This document shows positions 7,578 to 17,458 of a DNA stretch of 64,000 nt, piece after piece (the first letter of the stretch is position 1; each line of letters opens with the position of its first letter). The stretch lies in the NCBI RefSeq assembly GCF_009728465.1, contig NZ_WOCD01000001.1:434001-498000 (forward strand), read 5' to 3'. This DNA comes from Psychrosphaera haliotis. GTDB taxonomy: Bacteria; Pseudomonadota; Gammaproteobacteria; Enterobacterales; Alteromonadaceae. A program made the position numbers and the translations under genes. Under the pieces are notes generated by a model. The model was given only the letters and a program-made list of their open reading frames with translations. It did not search any database and was not told the origin of the DNA.

Positions 7578-9917
7578 CTATTTTTTTGCTTGATTAATCA
7601 CATTTAAAACTTGCTCTTTTAGAGCTATTTCAGAATAGGTGTCGATTAATTTTTGTTGAGCTTTCTTGACCATGTTATAGCGATGATTAGGGTTTCCACT
7701 TAATAAATCCAAAGCATCAAACCAACCATTTTTGTCGCGGGCTAATATGCCACAATTATCTTCACAACAATCGTCATAAACAGTATTAAAGCTTGCAATA
7801 ACGGCAATCCCAACTGAACTATATTCAACCCACTTTGTATTCGCTTTAACTTGATTAAACTCAGTATCTTGTAATGGACAGAGACCAATATCCCACTTTC
7901 TTTTGGCAAACTCTTTCAGAAACTCCCGATAGTTCCGCACGGGTGGAACCAAAATAACCCTGTCCCCAAACTCCTCTAATTCCACAGGTTTAGGTATAGA
8001 TCCAAACAACTCAAAATTAACCTCAGTGTTCAATCTCATAAACTTTACTAATGGCTCTATGACTAACTCAAAGTCATGAGCATGATCAAACCCCATATAA
8101 CCTATCGTTTTTATTGGTCGCTCTTCCGCTTCCACCATAACTTGACCTGAGCAATATATATCACCAGCGTATATCGGACTGTCTGCTTCTAACTCTTTTA
8201 ATCTTTGTTTGAGTTTCGCAGTCGAGCAGTAAATTAAATCAGAATGATCAAGTAAATATCTAACGGACCCAAGCCTCATTGGAGTACTATGAGATTTGTG
8301 CTTATTTAAGCCGAGTTCCTTAGGTATATTTAATAAATCATCATCAATATGATAAATGACAGGAGTATTATTGACCTTAGCCCAGTGTCTAATATACGGG
8401 CTGTGGGGTCCGCTATAACGACACAAAATAATAACCGTTGGTAAGTAACTTGACAGTTGATAGTGTAACCAGTCCTCAACAACATTTGCAGTATGCATTT
8501 CGCCAAACTCTGCAACCATGTCCTGCTCAGTGATTGTCATGTAGTCTATTTCACCTTTGTCACTCATAGACTTCAAGGGTTTAATAAAACTAAGTTGTAA
8601 GGTAGGAATCAGCCCATTAGAAATAAAAAGTATCTTTTCTTTTAACTCAGACTTAAATGTAATTTGTTTTGCTTGATTAATTACTTCAAAGACTTGAGCT
8701 CTTAGGTTCTCCAAGGAGTACTCGCTTTCAATCTTGTGTTGAGCATTTTTTACAAGTTCAAAACGATTCCTCGGAGATTCAATAAGTTTTTCGAACGCTT
8801 CTATCCAATCCGCGGTTGATTCCGCTAGCAAGCCACAATCTCCATCTATTACTTCATCGTAAACTGTCCCTTTGTTTGCAACTACTGCTGCTCCCACGCT
8901 TGTATATTCAACCCATTTGGTGTTAGCTTTCATTAAATTAAATGGTATTGGCACTAATGGACAAATACCAATATCCCATTTATATTTTGAAAACTCTTGT
9001 AAAAATTCATTATAATTGCTGATTGGTTCGGCTCTTGATATTTGCTCACCAAACTTTTCTAGTCGCTCGGGTACGGGAATAGAACCAAATAACTCGAATT
9101 GAACGTTAGTATATTTAGCTAGAATATGTTCAATTGCAGGGATAACCATCGTTAAATTATGGGCATGATCTGCACTTGCCATGTAGCCTATCTTTATCAC
9201 GTCTCTATTCTCTGCGCGCTCTAATATTTGCCCTGAACAATAAATTTTTCCAACGTAAATTTTGTTGTTTACTTTCAGCTCTTCTAGTCGGTTTCTCAAC
9301 TTTTCTGTAGAACAGTAAACCAAATCGACATTATTTAATAAGTACTGAACAGACTCCAAACGATAAGGAGAATTATGAATTTTATGCTTTTCCTTACCTA
9401 TATTTTCTGGAATAGTTAATAAATCATCGTCTATGTGATAAATAGTTGGAATTGATCTTTGCTTAGCCCAGACCCTCATATACTCCGAGTGATGTCCGCT
9501 ATATCGGCAAAAAACAATTAGAGTTGGCTTAAATTCATTCAGCTGTTTTTCCAAATCCGCTCTAACGGTTATTGCAGACATTTGATTCTTATATTTAGCT
9601 TTTAAATAACGTTCACTGATAAATTCAAATGTCACCTTGCCTTCATCTACTTGGTTAGCCAATGGTTTAATAAAGCTCAGTTGCAATGTAGGAACAAAGT
9701 CATTTGAAACAAACATTATTCTTTCAGGTGTATTGTTACTTATCTCATTTTCATAGTCGCCAGCCTCACAACATGAAAGCATATGATTCGTGTACCTTTT
9801 ATAAACATCTTCTGGGTCCGTTGGCATTCCAATTTTGTTTAAGAAGGTGTCTTGAATGGCTAAATATTTGGCTGGGTTTTTAACCGCATCTTCAGAGAAA
9901 CTTAACCCAGTCATCAA
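7578..9917 (-). CDS. Tandem-duplicated glycosyltransferase (two GT-B-like halves)
   Basis: A 779-residue protein made of two homologous halves, about residues 68-420 and 430-779. Parallel segments include IMFVSNDFVPTLQLSFIKPL / ILFISNGLIPTLQLSFIKPL, YHIDDDLLTIPENIG / YHIDDDLLNIPKELG, and NTKWVEYTSVGAAVVA / NTKWVEYSSVGIAVIA. The pattern, with KWVEYxSVG near the C-terminus of each half, resembles GT4-like enzymes. The start at 9917 overlaps the preceding gene by 26 bases. The first ~65 residues (SEDAVKNPAKYL...) look more like the tail of the preceding GT-B protein than a new N-terminus, so the two genes may be one protein split by a frameshift. Possible roles are adding two sugars in turn or making a repeating linkage; the donor is not known. 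Confidence 0.75.
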   Translation of the reverse strand: MMTGLSFSEDAVKNPAKYLAIQDTFLNKIGMPTDPEDVYKRYTNHMLSCCEAGDYENEISNNTPERIMFVSNDFVPTLQLSFIKPLANQVDEGKVTFEFISERYLKAKYKNQMSAITVRADLEKQLNEFKPTLIVFCRYSGHHSEYMRVWAKQRSIPTIYHIDDDLLTIPENIGKEKHKIHNSPYRLESVQYLLNNVDLVYCSTEKLRNRLEELKVNNKIYVGKIYCSGQILERAENRDVIKIGYMASADHAHNLTMVIPAIEHILAKYTNVQFELFGSIPVPERLEKFGEQISRAEPISNYNEFLQEFSKYKWDIGICPLVPIPFNLMKANTKWVEYTSVGAAVVANKGTVYDEVIDGDCGLLAESTADWIEAFEKLIESPRNRFELVKNAQHKIESEYSLENLRAQVFEVINQAKQITFKSELKEKILFISNGLIPTLQLSFIKPLKSMSDKGEIDYMTITEQDMVAEFGEMHTANVVEDWLHYQLSSYLPTVIILCRYSGPHSPYIRHWAKVNNTPVIYHIDDDLLNIPKELGLNKHKSHSTPMRLGSVRYLLDHSDLIYCSTAKLKQRLKELEADSPIYAGDIYCSGQVMVEAEERPIKTIGYMGFDHAHDFELVIEPLVKFMRLNTEVNFELFGSIPKPVELEEFGDRVILVPPVRNYREFLKEFAKRKWDIGLCPLQDTEFNQVKANTKWVEYSSVGIAVIASFNTVYDDCCEDNCGILARDKNGWFDALDLLSGNPNHRYNMVKKAQQKLIDTYSEIALKEQVLNVINQAKK

Positions 9918-10848
9918 TACTTCTTACCTCAGTCAAACCCGCAAAATTATCAGCATCCATTACCGCTTCACTATCTCTCCAAACTGCGACGGGGATTTTG
10001 GCTAACAGCATATCAATTATTACTGACGACGGCGCTGAAACTCCGTATGCAAAGCGAGACATACCAACTTTATAAGTCGGTGAATTCACTAATGTTACAT
10101 TGCTAGGCAGCTTCACTTTATTTTTTAATACATATTGCCCACCAGGATGTGGCCTTAAAACAACTTTTTGTTCAGAAATTCGATTACAGAAGCCTTCAAA
10201 CATATCCATAAAGTCTGCTTTTAAATCTCCAGACGATGAAAGCCTAACGGAGTGCAAGTTTTCACATATTAAACCAATGTCTTTAGGAATCTCATTGTCA
10301 ATTTCTGTCGCCGTATTTTGTAACGCCAATGTAGGTCCTGTAACGATGAGCTTGTCTTTCTGAGAGTCAAGCATAGATTTCATCTTTTCTTCCGGAAACC
10401 AACCACAGACTGTATCCGCAGCAAATTCAACGTTTGTTCCGTGCGCTATATCATGTTGCTTACTTTGTAAAAAGCCAACACATTCAAAACCATGTTGTAA
10501 CGTAGTAGTAGTAAAACTTGATGGAGCTATTTTTAGAATATTGTGAGTTGGTGAATGTGCGCCCAAGTTCGATTCACTCGCTGCATAAATCACTCCCCCT
10601 TTTCTGTTTAATACTCTTAGTGCATCGGAGTCATCTTTAACAGGGTAAATAATAGAATTGTTTTTGGAAGCTATTTCCTCAATCTCTTTGAGCCAGCTTC
10701 CACCTTTATCTCTTGCTGAAAACTGCCTAGTCACAAGTATTTCAGTATAAAGCTTATGGCTATTAGCCATAAAAATAAGGGGCCTTAGAATATTAATATC
10801 CTGTAAAAGGTTTATAATAAATATTGCATAATTATTGTTCATGATCAC
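9892..10848 (-). CDS. CDP-glycerol glycerophosphotransferase / capsule GT-B-like protein
   Basis: A 318-residue protein with TLQHGFECVGF in the middle and VVLRPHPGGQYVLKN at about residues 230-245, then FAYGVSAPSSVIIDMLLAKIPVAVW. The HPGG-type motif and the following Ser-rich loop are shared with TagF-like polymer glycerophosphotransferases and related GT-B capsule proteins. No membrane segment is seen. It ends in RSIDDWVKFL followed by a stop, 26 bases into the next gene. The other frame continues this helix naturally with SEDAVKNPAKYLAIQ, so its C-terminus may be truncated by a shift near 9895-9905. The transferred group (glycerol phosphate or sugar) cannot be read from the sequence. Confidence 0.6.
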   Translation of the reverse strand: MIMNNNYAIFIINLLQDINILRPLIFMANSHKLYTEILVTRQFSARDKGGSWLKEIEEIASKNNSIIYPVKDDSDALRVLNRKGGVIYAASESNLGAHSPTHNILKIAPSSFTTTTLQHGFECVGFLQSKQHDIAHGTNVEFAADTVCGWFPEEKMKSMLDSQKDKLIVTGPTLALQNTATEIDNEIPKDIGLICENLHSVRLSSSGDLKADFMDMFEGFCNRISEQKVVLRPHPGGQYVLKNKVKLPSNVTLVNSPTYKVGMSRFAYGVSAPSSVIIDMLLAKIPVAVWRDSEAVMDADNFAGLTEVRSIDDWVKFL

Positions 10849-10863
10849 TCTAATTTGTTTGGC

Positions 10864-12357
10864 TTAACTTAACCACCAGCCTGATTTTGACTGTTCAGAA
10901 AAAACTAACTCTGAATTTGGAAATACGGCTTCTAAAATTGAAAATATAGACTTTACAATAACAGGGTAATCCGATGTGTCAGAAAAGATACTAGAACCAA
11001 AGTTAATAAACTCTATAGGGCAGTTTAACTCTTCAATAAGAGCTAAGTTCACCTTAAAATATAGACTTTTATTAATAGATAGCCTCTGACTTATATAGCC
11101 TTGAACCCTTTTACCCAATAGTTTCGTCACTTCCTCTTTGACATAAAAAACTAACTTATTATTAATAACCTCTACAATCACATCAAATTGATTGTTACTT
11201 TTTGTGAACGGTGTCTTTACAGATAATCCATTTAACTTTTTCGTCAATTGGTTAACGCTATTTGAGCTTTCTTTGCCATTTATAACACAAAGCACAAACT
11301 TTCCTTGTTGTGTATGCTTTTGCTCCACATTCTGAAATTGACTTATAAAATCAGATAGTTTTTGTGCTTCAATCATTGGGTTGGCAAGTGTATCCAAAAG
11401 CTTATCTAGCTTTGTTAATGTTTTACTAGAAAGTAACAGTTTCCCAGAGCGTAAATTATTTAACAAATCATTAGGGCTTCGATAAACAAACTCTCCTAAT
11501 GCCTGATATAGATCATCACCAACCGATAAAACTTGAGTCCCGGCAGTAAGTGCAGTTATTGCACGATTCATCGATTTTACAATGCTAAAATTTTGAAAAT
11601 TAACCGGTAGAAAAGACACTAAACTTTCTTCTAGCAGTATACTTTCTTTTCGCTCGGTCCATTCATCCAAATAAAAATTGATCGGTAATGACTTTAATAG
11701 TTCTAGGTTCTCAGTAGTCATCGCTCTCTTGTTTGTTAAAATAGACAGTTCCACTTTGAATTCAGAGTTAACGATTGGCTCTAGGTAATGTGAGAATGCT
11801 ACTAAGTCTTGTAGCCCTACTTTAAAGTTTGGGTTATCCCCCATTCCAAACCAAGCAATCTTTATACACATTGTGTTTTGAGCTGCAGCGAGTTTTCTTT
11901 CAAGAGTTTCAGCTAGAGCATCATGTTCAAAACATAAATATGGATCATTTAAAACATGTACCTTTTTATCTGGATAAAAATGATGAATTACGTTCTGCAT
12001 TTTTATCGTTGAGCATAGAACAAAATTACAATTTTCAACCAACTGGTTGAACCAACTCCTTAATCTTACGAACCTTGGGTCATTTACCTGGCTGAAGTAA
12101 TCATCAAAAATGTCAGTAGCAATAACTTTACCTTTAGCTCTTAGGTGTTTGGCTAATATTATTGCTCTTGCATCATAACATTTACTAAAAATATAAAGAT
12201 CTCCTTCATAGTTTTCTTGTAATGATACTGTATCAATATCTACCATTTCGAGCCGAGCCCCTAAAGATTGTAATGACTCTTGAATTCGCCTATAACGAAT
12301 TCTTGTACCTGCTTGATTTAAATACTCTAATGAGGGCACGACTATATAAAGGTTCAT
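10864..12357 (-). CDS. Glycosyltransferase, GT4-like
   Basis: A 497-residue cytoplasmic protein beginning MNLYIVVPSLEYLNQAGTRIRYRRIQESL, a typical GT-B N-terminal strand and helix. It continues with VIATDIFDDYFS, FVLCSTIKMQNVI and HVLNDPY, and SIVKSMNRAITALTAGTQVLSVGDD near residues 260-285, which resembles the donor-binding loop of GT4 enzymes. The last ~150 residues are an extension without a recognised family. Its ATG overlaps the stop of the giant sulfotransferase gene in an ATGA, which implies translational coupling. The sugar and linkage are unknown. Confidence 0.6.
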   Translation of the reverse strand: MNLYIVVPSLEYLNQAGTRIRYRRIQESLQSLGARLEMVDIDTVSLQENYEGDLYIFSKCYDARAIILAKHLRAKGKVIATDIFDDYFSQVNDPRFVRLRSWFNQLVENCNFVLCSTIKMQNVIHHFYPDKKVHVLNDPYLCFEHDALAETLERKLAAAQNTMCIKIAWFGMGDNPNFKVGLQDLVAFSHYLEPIVNSEFKVELSILTNKRAMTTENLELLKSLPINFYLDEWTERKESILLEESLVSFLPVNFQNFSIVKSMNRAITALTAGTQVLSVGDDLYQALGEFVYRSPNDLLNNLRSGKLLLSSKTLTKLDKLLDTLANPMIEAQKLSDFISQFQNVEQKHTQQGKFVLCVINGKESSNSVNQLTKKLNGLSVKTPFTKSNNQFDVIVEVINNKLVFYVKEEVTKLLGKRVQGYISQRLSINKSLYFKVNLALIEELNCPIEFINFGSSIFSDTSDYPVIVKSIFSILEAVFPNSELVFSEQSKSGWWLS

Positions 12358-15300
12358 AGTTTGCCCTCTGTTAGTGAAATTACTTTATTTCCTTTTTCAA
12401 GTTTAATCACGTTAGTTAACTCTTCACTCACTGAATGGATATCTAAAGATACATTTGACTGATACTTTCCTACTCTAATTCGAGTTAAAACGAAATTATA
12501 TGTTGAGTCAGGGGCCTGTTTCACAGAAGCACTCACAAAGGAGAGTAGGTCACCAGAATAAAATAAATCACGATTTTCAACTAATGTATCTCTCCTTACA
12601 AAATAAAATCGAGGGTCTATGAACTCAACAGCGACAGATTCGCCAACAGCTAATAAAGAGTTTTCTTTTACGGCCCCTACGGACATAGCTTTTGATGCTT
12701 CTTCTTGTATGCAACAATAACCCATAGAATCTACCTTAACAGTTGAGCCTAGGTCAGTACGTACCTCTTCTAAAATAACACCACCAATAGTTCTAACATT
12801 TGGTTTTTCTAGTTGCTCAAGCATTTTAGCGAGTGTTGTTGGCTCATAAACCTCAATAAACTCATCGATAAAAAGAACATCATTAGAAAACTCTAGGGAC
12901 TCAATATTAGAGAACTCTCGTAAACATATAAATGTTGATTTTGGAAATTCATGAGACAACGAATCTATTGAAAAATAGGTGTTCGGCATAACAATTATTA
13001 TTTGCTCAAGATGGATCTTTAACTGCCGATTTAACATTGTTATTGTTTGACGCACTCTGGAAACATCACCACTAGAGGCATTTATTACAACTGATATTCC
13101 TATAGAGGCCTTTTCTTCTAAGTTTCTGTCTCCTAGCTCACCAATTAGCAAACGTGCTTCATCTTCTTTTGAGTCGATAAAGTTGACGACTGAAGAGAAG
13201 TTAGTTGAATCTAAGAATGAGTTAAATACCCTAAGTTTGTTATCCAAAATATTGTAATTAATAATTTTATTCAAAGAGCTCTGAGTTGGGTTACAAAGGC
13301 TGTTAATAGTCGGAAATTGTGAAGCTGAGATCATGTCCTCACCTTGAGATTTACTTTCATTTTGACTACTGCTTGCTACTGTACTCAATAAAACATTTCG
13401 ATTAAAAACTAGCTTTAACCACTGGTGCCAATCTGCTCTCAACATTACCTCGTGGCCTATAGAGAGCTCATCGTCCACTAAAATAGTTCCACTATTACTA
13501 CTCAATAGTTCTTTTAGAAGCCTCAATGAGTAGTGGCTGATTGACTTAAAATATGAGTTTGACTTGCAGAATACCTTGGACTCTGAAAAATGCATACCCC
13601 CACGGTATAGCGATGGAAATGGTACAACCAAATTTTCAATATTTTGTTCATCTCTATTTTTAATTAAAATAAAGATAGGCAATAAGTTATTGATTAAATT
13701 TATTGAGAATATTTTCGGGTAGATACCTAGTTTAAAGGTTGCTAGCTCTGTTACGTTTTCTCCCGTGTACTGATAAAACTCAATATAAACTTCATTTAAT
13801 TCATCATTCGCCAAACCTTCACTGGAAAATTTGATAGTATTCGAACCTGCACACCAAATATCTTTAAAAGCTATATATCTTCGAGATGACGCTACGCTGT
13901 ACTCAGCACTTTCCCAAAACCCTTCACTTTGACAAGCTAATCTCTCATCTGCTGAAAGGCACTGTTGAGTAACCAACTTTAGCAAAGTGTTTCCAGGATC
14001 AGTCTTTGTCTGGATATCAGGCTTACAAAAGTTGCTCGTGAAGGTAGCAAGCTCCTTTATTGCATCTCCTCGTTTTTTGTTGCACTTTGCTTGAGCTAGC
14101 TTATGCTCTTTATCAACACTCTTCCTATATAGATAATCCACTTCTGGGTCTTTTGTTATCTTAAAAGCGGGCTCTTCAAACGAGAATGTATTGGTACCAT
14201 TTGAACTACTTTTAAATTCCGAAGCTTCTATCTTTCTTCCTTCACTCTTACCTGTAAGAATATAATGACAAAGTGGATTTAGCTTCGCTTTCGCTACATC
14301 TTGATATCGTATTAAGTACCTTTGACTTGAAAATCCAGGACCTGGGTCTCTAAACTCAAACCCGCCATGTTTTACATAATGTTCTGCAGCAGACATGTCT
14401 ACTGTTTTTACATCTGGGTATTGTTTTTCATACCAAGTAGCATTAAATAGAGCAGAGCCTTTGACCAACTCAATTTGTTTATCAAAGTTATCCGTTCTAC
14501 TTTTAGGTACATCTAGGTTCTTTATAAAATGAATCAGAGGAATTTGATTTTTGCTGATGTTATTTTTTCTATGATAACCGTTGCCTTTAAAGCCTTTAAA
14601 GCCTTTAAAGGGCAGTCTATTTTCCTTCCAACCAAACTCCAAATAGTGCCTCAGTGGATCTAAGCCTTCAGCTTTAACATCAGGGTATTCAGCTAGGTAC
14701 CAGTTCGAATCAAATAAATTTGAACGTTCTACTACTTGTTTAAAGTCTTTATATTTCGACTCGAATTCTTCTTTTTGTCCGCATACAATATAATGATAAA
14801 GTGGATTAATTCCGCTTTTGTAGACATCTGGCCTGTGACTGTTATATTTTTTTATCGAGAAGTCTGGGTTAGGGTCTCTATTTTCCCTTGCTCCTGTTTC
14901 GATAAAGTGAGTTAGTGGGTCACACCCTTGCTCTTGTACGTCTGGGTTCTTAGTCAAATACCAGTTGGCTGCAAACAAGCCGCTTTCTGCAATCACACCG
15001 TAAACTTCTAACAGCCTATTTAGATTTCTTTGTTTGGCCTTTTTACCCACTAAGACTCTCAGCAAGGAAAATGTTTTTTTGAAAATCGACTTATATAGCT
15101 TCCACTCAATACTATTTTTTAAAGTTTGATTACTCATTGATAAATAATTGTTTACATGCTTAAATTTTTCTAGCTGCTTAGCTTCATCTTCAAACTTATC
15201 AATTAATATAGAAACTTCCGACTTTAATAACCCGTTCGCTTTCTTTACTTTTTTTATTTCTGTCGTAAACCGAGCGTTTTCTTTACTTAGAAGGCAATTG

Positions 15301-16469
15301 TTTTTTTGAAACTGTTTATTTAACTTCAATACTCCATCGAGTTCTTTATCTAAAACCCTATTTCTTTGTTTCTGTTCGTTAAAATGGGCTTTAAAAGTTT
15401 CAAGCTGTTCGATAAGAATAGACTCAATTTTATTTTTCTCACTCATTTCCTTATTGAGTATATTCATAGACTCTGACAAAACAGTTATCTGCTTTTCTTT
15501 AGACTCTATATTTTCTTGCATCCGAGCCTTCATTTCTTTGATATCAAGATCTCTTAATTTGATCTTACGCTTCATCAAGTCTTTATTGACTTGTATCTCA
15601 CTCAAAGATGCTCTTAATTCATTTGATAAAGGGTCAACATAACTCACCACTAAATCAAATTGATTTTTTATTTCATCCAATTTCTTAAAATCACTTTCAA
15701 CTTCACCATACTCTGCCCAAGAAGATAAAATTTTAAATGTCTTTAAAGCAACTGATTCAACAAATGTTTCTGGGATATGAGCTTCAATTTTATGATGTCG
15801 GTAGGAGGGGTTTAAAAAGCTATCTATTTCCGATTCAATATTGCTATCTAAAGGTAATAATTCAAACTTTTTGGATAACTTGTCGTAAACATTGCGCCAA
15901 TCTGTTAATAGTGAGTCATAGTTAACAAAGCTTCTTTTTAGCCCTCTTGAAGCTTGCTCCGAATCCAAAACATAACGCAACCACAAGAACAATCCATCTG
16001 TTGGAGTTATTTTATTTCTGTTAAATAAAGACTCTGAAACTTCAAAAGGGCTCCTAATTGGCAAAAGCACGTTTACCTGATAGTTATCGTTTTCCAACAC
16101 ATCTCGCCAAAAAGGAAACAAAATACACATTCTTGGATCTTTAACGGCAAAGTAACTTTTGTCTTCTTTTTCTGCTGCTATTAAATTTATCGCAGAACTT
16201 CTAAGCTTTGAATCTTCCTTTAGAATCTTGCAATCATTCTCTAAATCCCCCCAAGAAAACCAAAACCTTCCTTTAGAGCTAAGCATTTGATTATTAAATT
16301 CATAAAGGGCTTTTGACTCCCAATGACCTGTCTTATTATTAGCTGAGGCTCCTAATAAATTATTTGACAAAGGTATACCTAATAAATTGATAAACCTAGT
16401 GAAGGCGGATGTACCGGAACGATGCATACCAAGTACAGTTAGAATATTTTTGTTCGCTATGTCACTCAT
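12354..16469 (-). CDS. Giant sulfotransferase / coiled-coil / WYL-PDV repeat / transferase-like fusion protein
   Basis: A 1371-residue protein, the longest in the window. Residues ~8-250 form a sulfotransferase domain: VLGMHRSGTSAFTRF is the PAPS 5'-phosphosulfate loop, VKDPRMCILFPFW and RSPFEVSESLF follow. Residues ~255-470 are Lys/Glu-rich heptads, a long coiled coil. Residues ~495-745 hold about five copies of a ~35-residue repeat with WYLxxxPDV...G.DPL.HY...G..E.R.P, a repeat I know from large polysaccharide glycosyltransferases. A 9-base DNA repeat codes for three FKG units between copies. Residues ~1120-1371 contain a GT2-like beta-alpha start (ISVVINASSGDVSRVRQTI), possibly degenerate. 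It follows rfbD by 34 bases and overlaps the next gene by ATGA. It may sulfate the rhamnose-containing polymer; the fusion order is unusual. Confidence 0.7.
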   Translation of the reverse strand: MSDIANKNILTVLGMHRSGTSAFTRFINLLGIPLSNNLLGASANNKTGHWESKALYEFNNQMLSSKGRFWFSWGDLENDCKILKEDSKLRSSAINLIAAEKEDKSYFAVKDPRMCILFPFWRDVLENDNYQVNVLLPIRSPFEVSESLFNRNKITPTDGLFLWLRYVLDSEQASRGLKRSFVNYDSLLTDWRNVYDKLSKKFELLPLDSNIESEIDSFLNPSYRHHKIEAHIPETFVESVALKTFKILSSWAEYGEVESDFKKLDEIKNQFDLVVSYVDPLSNELRASLSEIQVNKDLMKRKIKLRDLDIKEMKARMQENIESKEKQITVLSESMNILNKEMSEKNKIESILIEQLETFKAHFNEQKQRNRVLDKELDGVLKLNKQFQKNNCLLSKENARFTTEIKKVKKANGLLKSEVSILIDKFEDEAKQLEKFKHVNNYLSMSNQTLKNSIEWKLYKSIFKKTFSLLRVLVGKKAKQRNLNRLLEVYGVIAESGLFAANWYLTKNPDVQEQGCDPLTHFIETGARENRDPNPDFSIKKYNSHRPDVYKSGINPLYHYIVCGQKEEFESKYKDFKQVVERSNLFDSNWYLAEYPDVKAEGLDPLRHYLEFGWKENRLPFKGFKGFKGNGYHRKNNISKNQIPLIHFIKNLDVPKSRTDNFDKQIELVKGSALFNATWYEKQYPDVKTVDMSAAEHYVKHGGFEFRDPGPGFSSQRYLIRYQDVAKAKLNPLCHYILTGKSEGRKIEASEFKSSSNGTNTFSFEEPAFKITKDPEVDYLYRKSVDKEHKLAQAKCNKKRGDAIKELATFTSNFCKPDIQTKTDPGNTLLKLVTQQCLSADERLACQSEGFWESAEYSVASSRRYIAFKDIWCAGSNTIKFSSEGLANDELNEVYIEFYQYTGENVTELATFKLGIYPKIFSINLINNLLPIFILIKNRDEQNIENLVVPFPSLYRGGMHFSESKVFCKSNSYFKSISHYSLRLLKELLSSNSGTILVDDELSIGHEVMLRADWHQWLKLVFNRNVLLSTVASSSQNESKSQGEDMISASQFPTINSLCNPTQSSLNKIINYNILDNKLRVFNSFLDSTNFSSVVNFIDSKEDEARLLIGELGDRNLEEKASIGISVVINASSGDVSRVRQTITMLNRQLKIHLEQIIIVMPNTYFSIDSLSHEFPKSTFICLREFSNIESLEFSNDVLFIDEFIEVYEPTTLAKMLEQLEKPNVRTIGGVILEEVRTDLGSTVKVDSMGYCCIQEEASKAMSVGAVKENSLLAVGESVAVEFIDPRFYFVRRDTLVENRDLFYSGDLLSFVSASVKQAPDSTYNFVLTRIRVGKYQSNVSLDIHSVSEELTNVIKLEKGNKVISLTEGKL
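14583..14609. repeat. 9-bp tandem repeat, 3 copies, coding FKG
   Basis: Three copies of GCCTTTAAA in the giant sulfotransferase gene, read on the minus strand as Phe-Lys-Gly units. Slippage would keep the frame. Confidence 0.9.
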
Positions 16470-16503
16470 AAAAAGCCAGTACCGATTTTAATTAAAGGGG
16501 AAA

Positions 16504-17367
16504 TTACATATTACTAATTATGGCTTTAACATTATCTGACCAATGCTCTCGCTCAGTCCTGTTCAGTTTATCAACCTTTGAATCTTTTAAGACACTATAA
16601 CTAGGTCGTTTTGCAGGCGTCGGAAATTGTTCCGAAAATATAGGGGTAATTGAAATCCTTTTAGACAACTTATTCGATTCAAGTGCAAAGTCTTGAATTA
16701 ATTTTGCAAAATCGTACCAGCTACATATGCCTTTATCCGTATAGTGGAAAACACCAGGTATATCTTCACTCGAGAGTTGTAAGCAAAACTTAGCTAGACC
16801 TGCCGCTGAAGTCGGCGAACCTATTTGGTCATCTACAACAGATAATTGATCTCGCTCACCCATTAAACGCAGCATTGTTTTTACAAAGTTATTACCATGA
16901 GATGAATAAACCCAAGAGGTTCTAATAATCGCGCTGTTATCCAGTAATACCTCTTTAATAGCGATCTCCCCTTCCATCTTACTTTTGCCATAAACACTTT
17001 GAGGGTTGTATTCATCATCAGGTAAATAAGGAGAGCCCTTGTCACCACCAAATACATAGTCGGTTGAAACATGGGTAAGGTGGATGTGCTTAGATTGGCA
17101 GTACTCGGCTAGGTTTCTAACCGCATCTCGGTTAATTAAATAGGCTTGCTCTGGCTCTGACTCCGCTTTATCTACTGCTGTGTAAGCTGAGGCATTGATA
17201 ATACTTTTAACACTCAAGCTACTAAGCACTTCTTTGATACTCTCTGGAGAAGTGATGTCTATATCGTTGCGACCAAAAAACACCAGCTTTTGCTGGGTAT
17301 CAAGTTGTTGTAATTCCCATGCCAGCTGACCTGACTTACCAATGACTACTATTACGTCGTTTTCCAT
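16504..17367 (-). CDS. rfbD: dTDP-4-dehydrorhamnose reductase
   Basis: Last step of dTDP-L-rhamnose synthesis, reducing dTDP-4-dehydro-L-rhamnose with NAD(P)H. The 287-residue protein has the nucleotide-binding start VVIGKSGQLAWELQQL, the STDYVFGG segment, the catalytic Tyr/Lys pair in YGKSKMEGE at about residues 132-140, and RTSWVYSSHGNNFVKTML. Length is normal for RfbD/RmlD. It lies 91 bases after rfbB in the order A-C-B-D. The rest of the pathway is complete within the operon. Confidence 0.95.
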   Translation of the reverse strand: MENDVIVVIGKSGQLAWELQQLDTQQKLVFFGRNDIDITSPESIKEVLSSLSVKSIINASAYTAVDKAESEPEQAYLINRDAVRNLAEYCQSKHIHLTHVSTDYVFGGDKGSPYLPDDEYNPQSVYGKSKMEGEIAIKEVLLDNSAIIRTSWVYSSHGNNFVKTMLRLMGERDQLSVVDDQIGSPTSAAGLAKFCLQLSSEDIPGVFHYTDKGICSWYDFAKLIQDFALESNKLSKRISITPIFSEQFPTPAKRPSYSVLKDSKVDKLNRTEREHWSDNVKAIISNM

Positions 17368-17458
17368 TTGATTCTTCCGAGCGAGTGTTATTTTAACTTT
17401 AACTAAAACTTGAAAAGCGCTGATAAACAGCGCTTCTAATAAGAGATTAATTTTGTGC

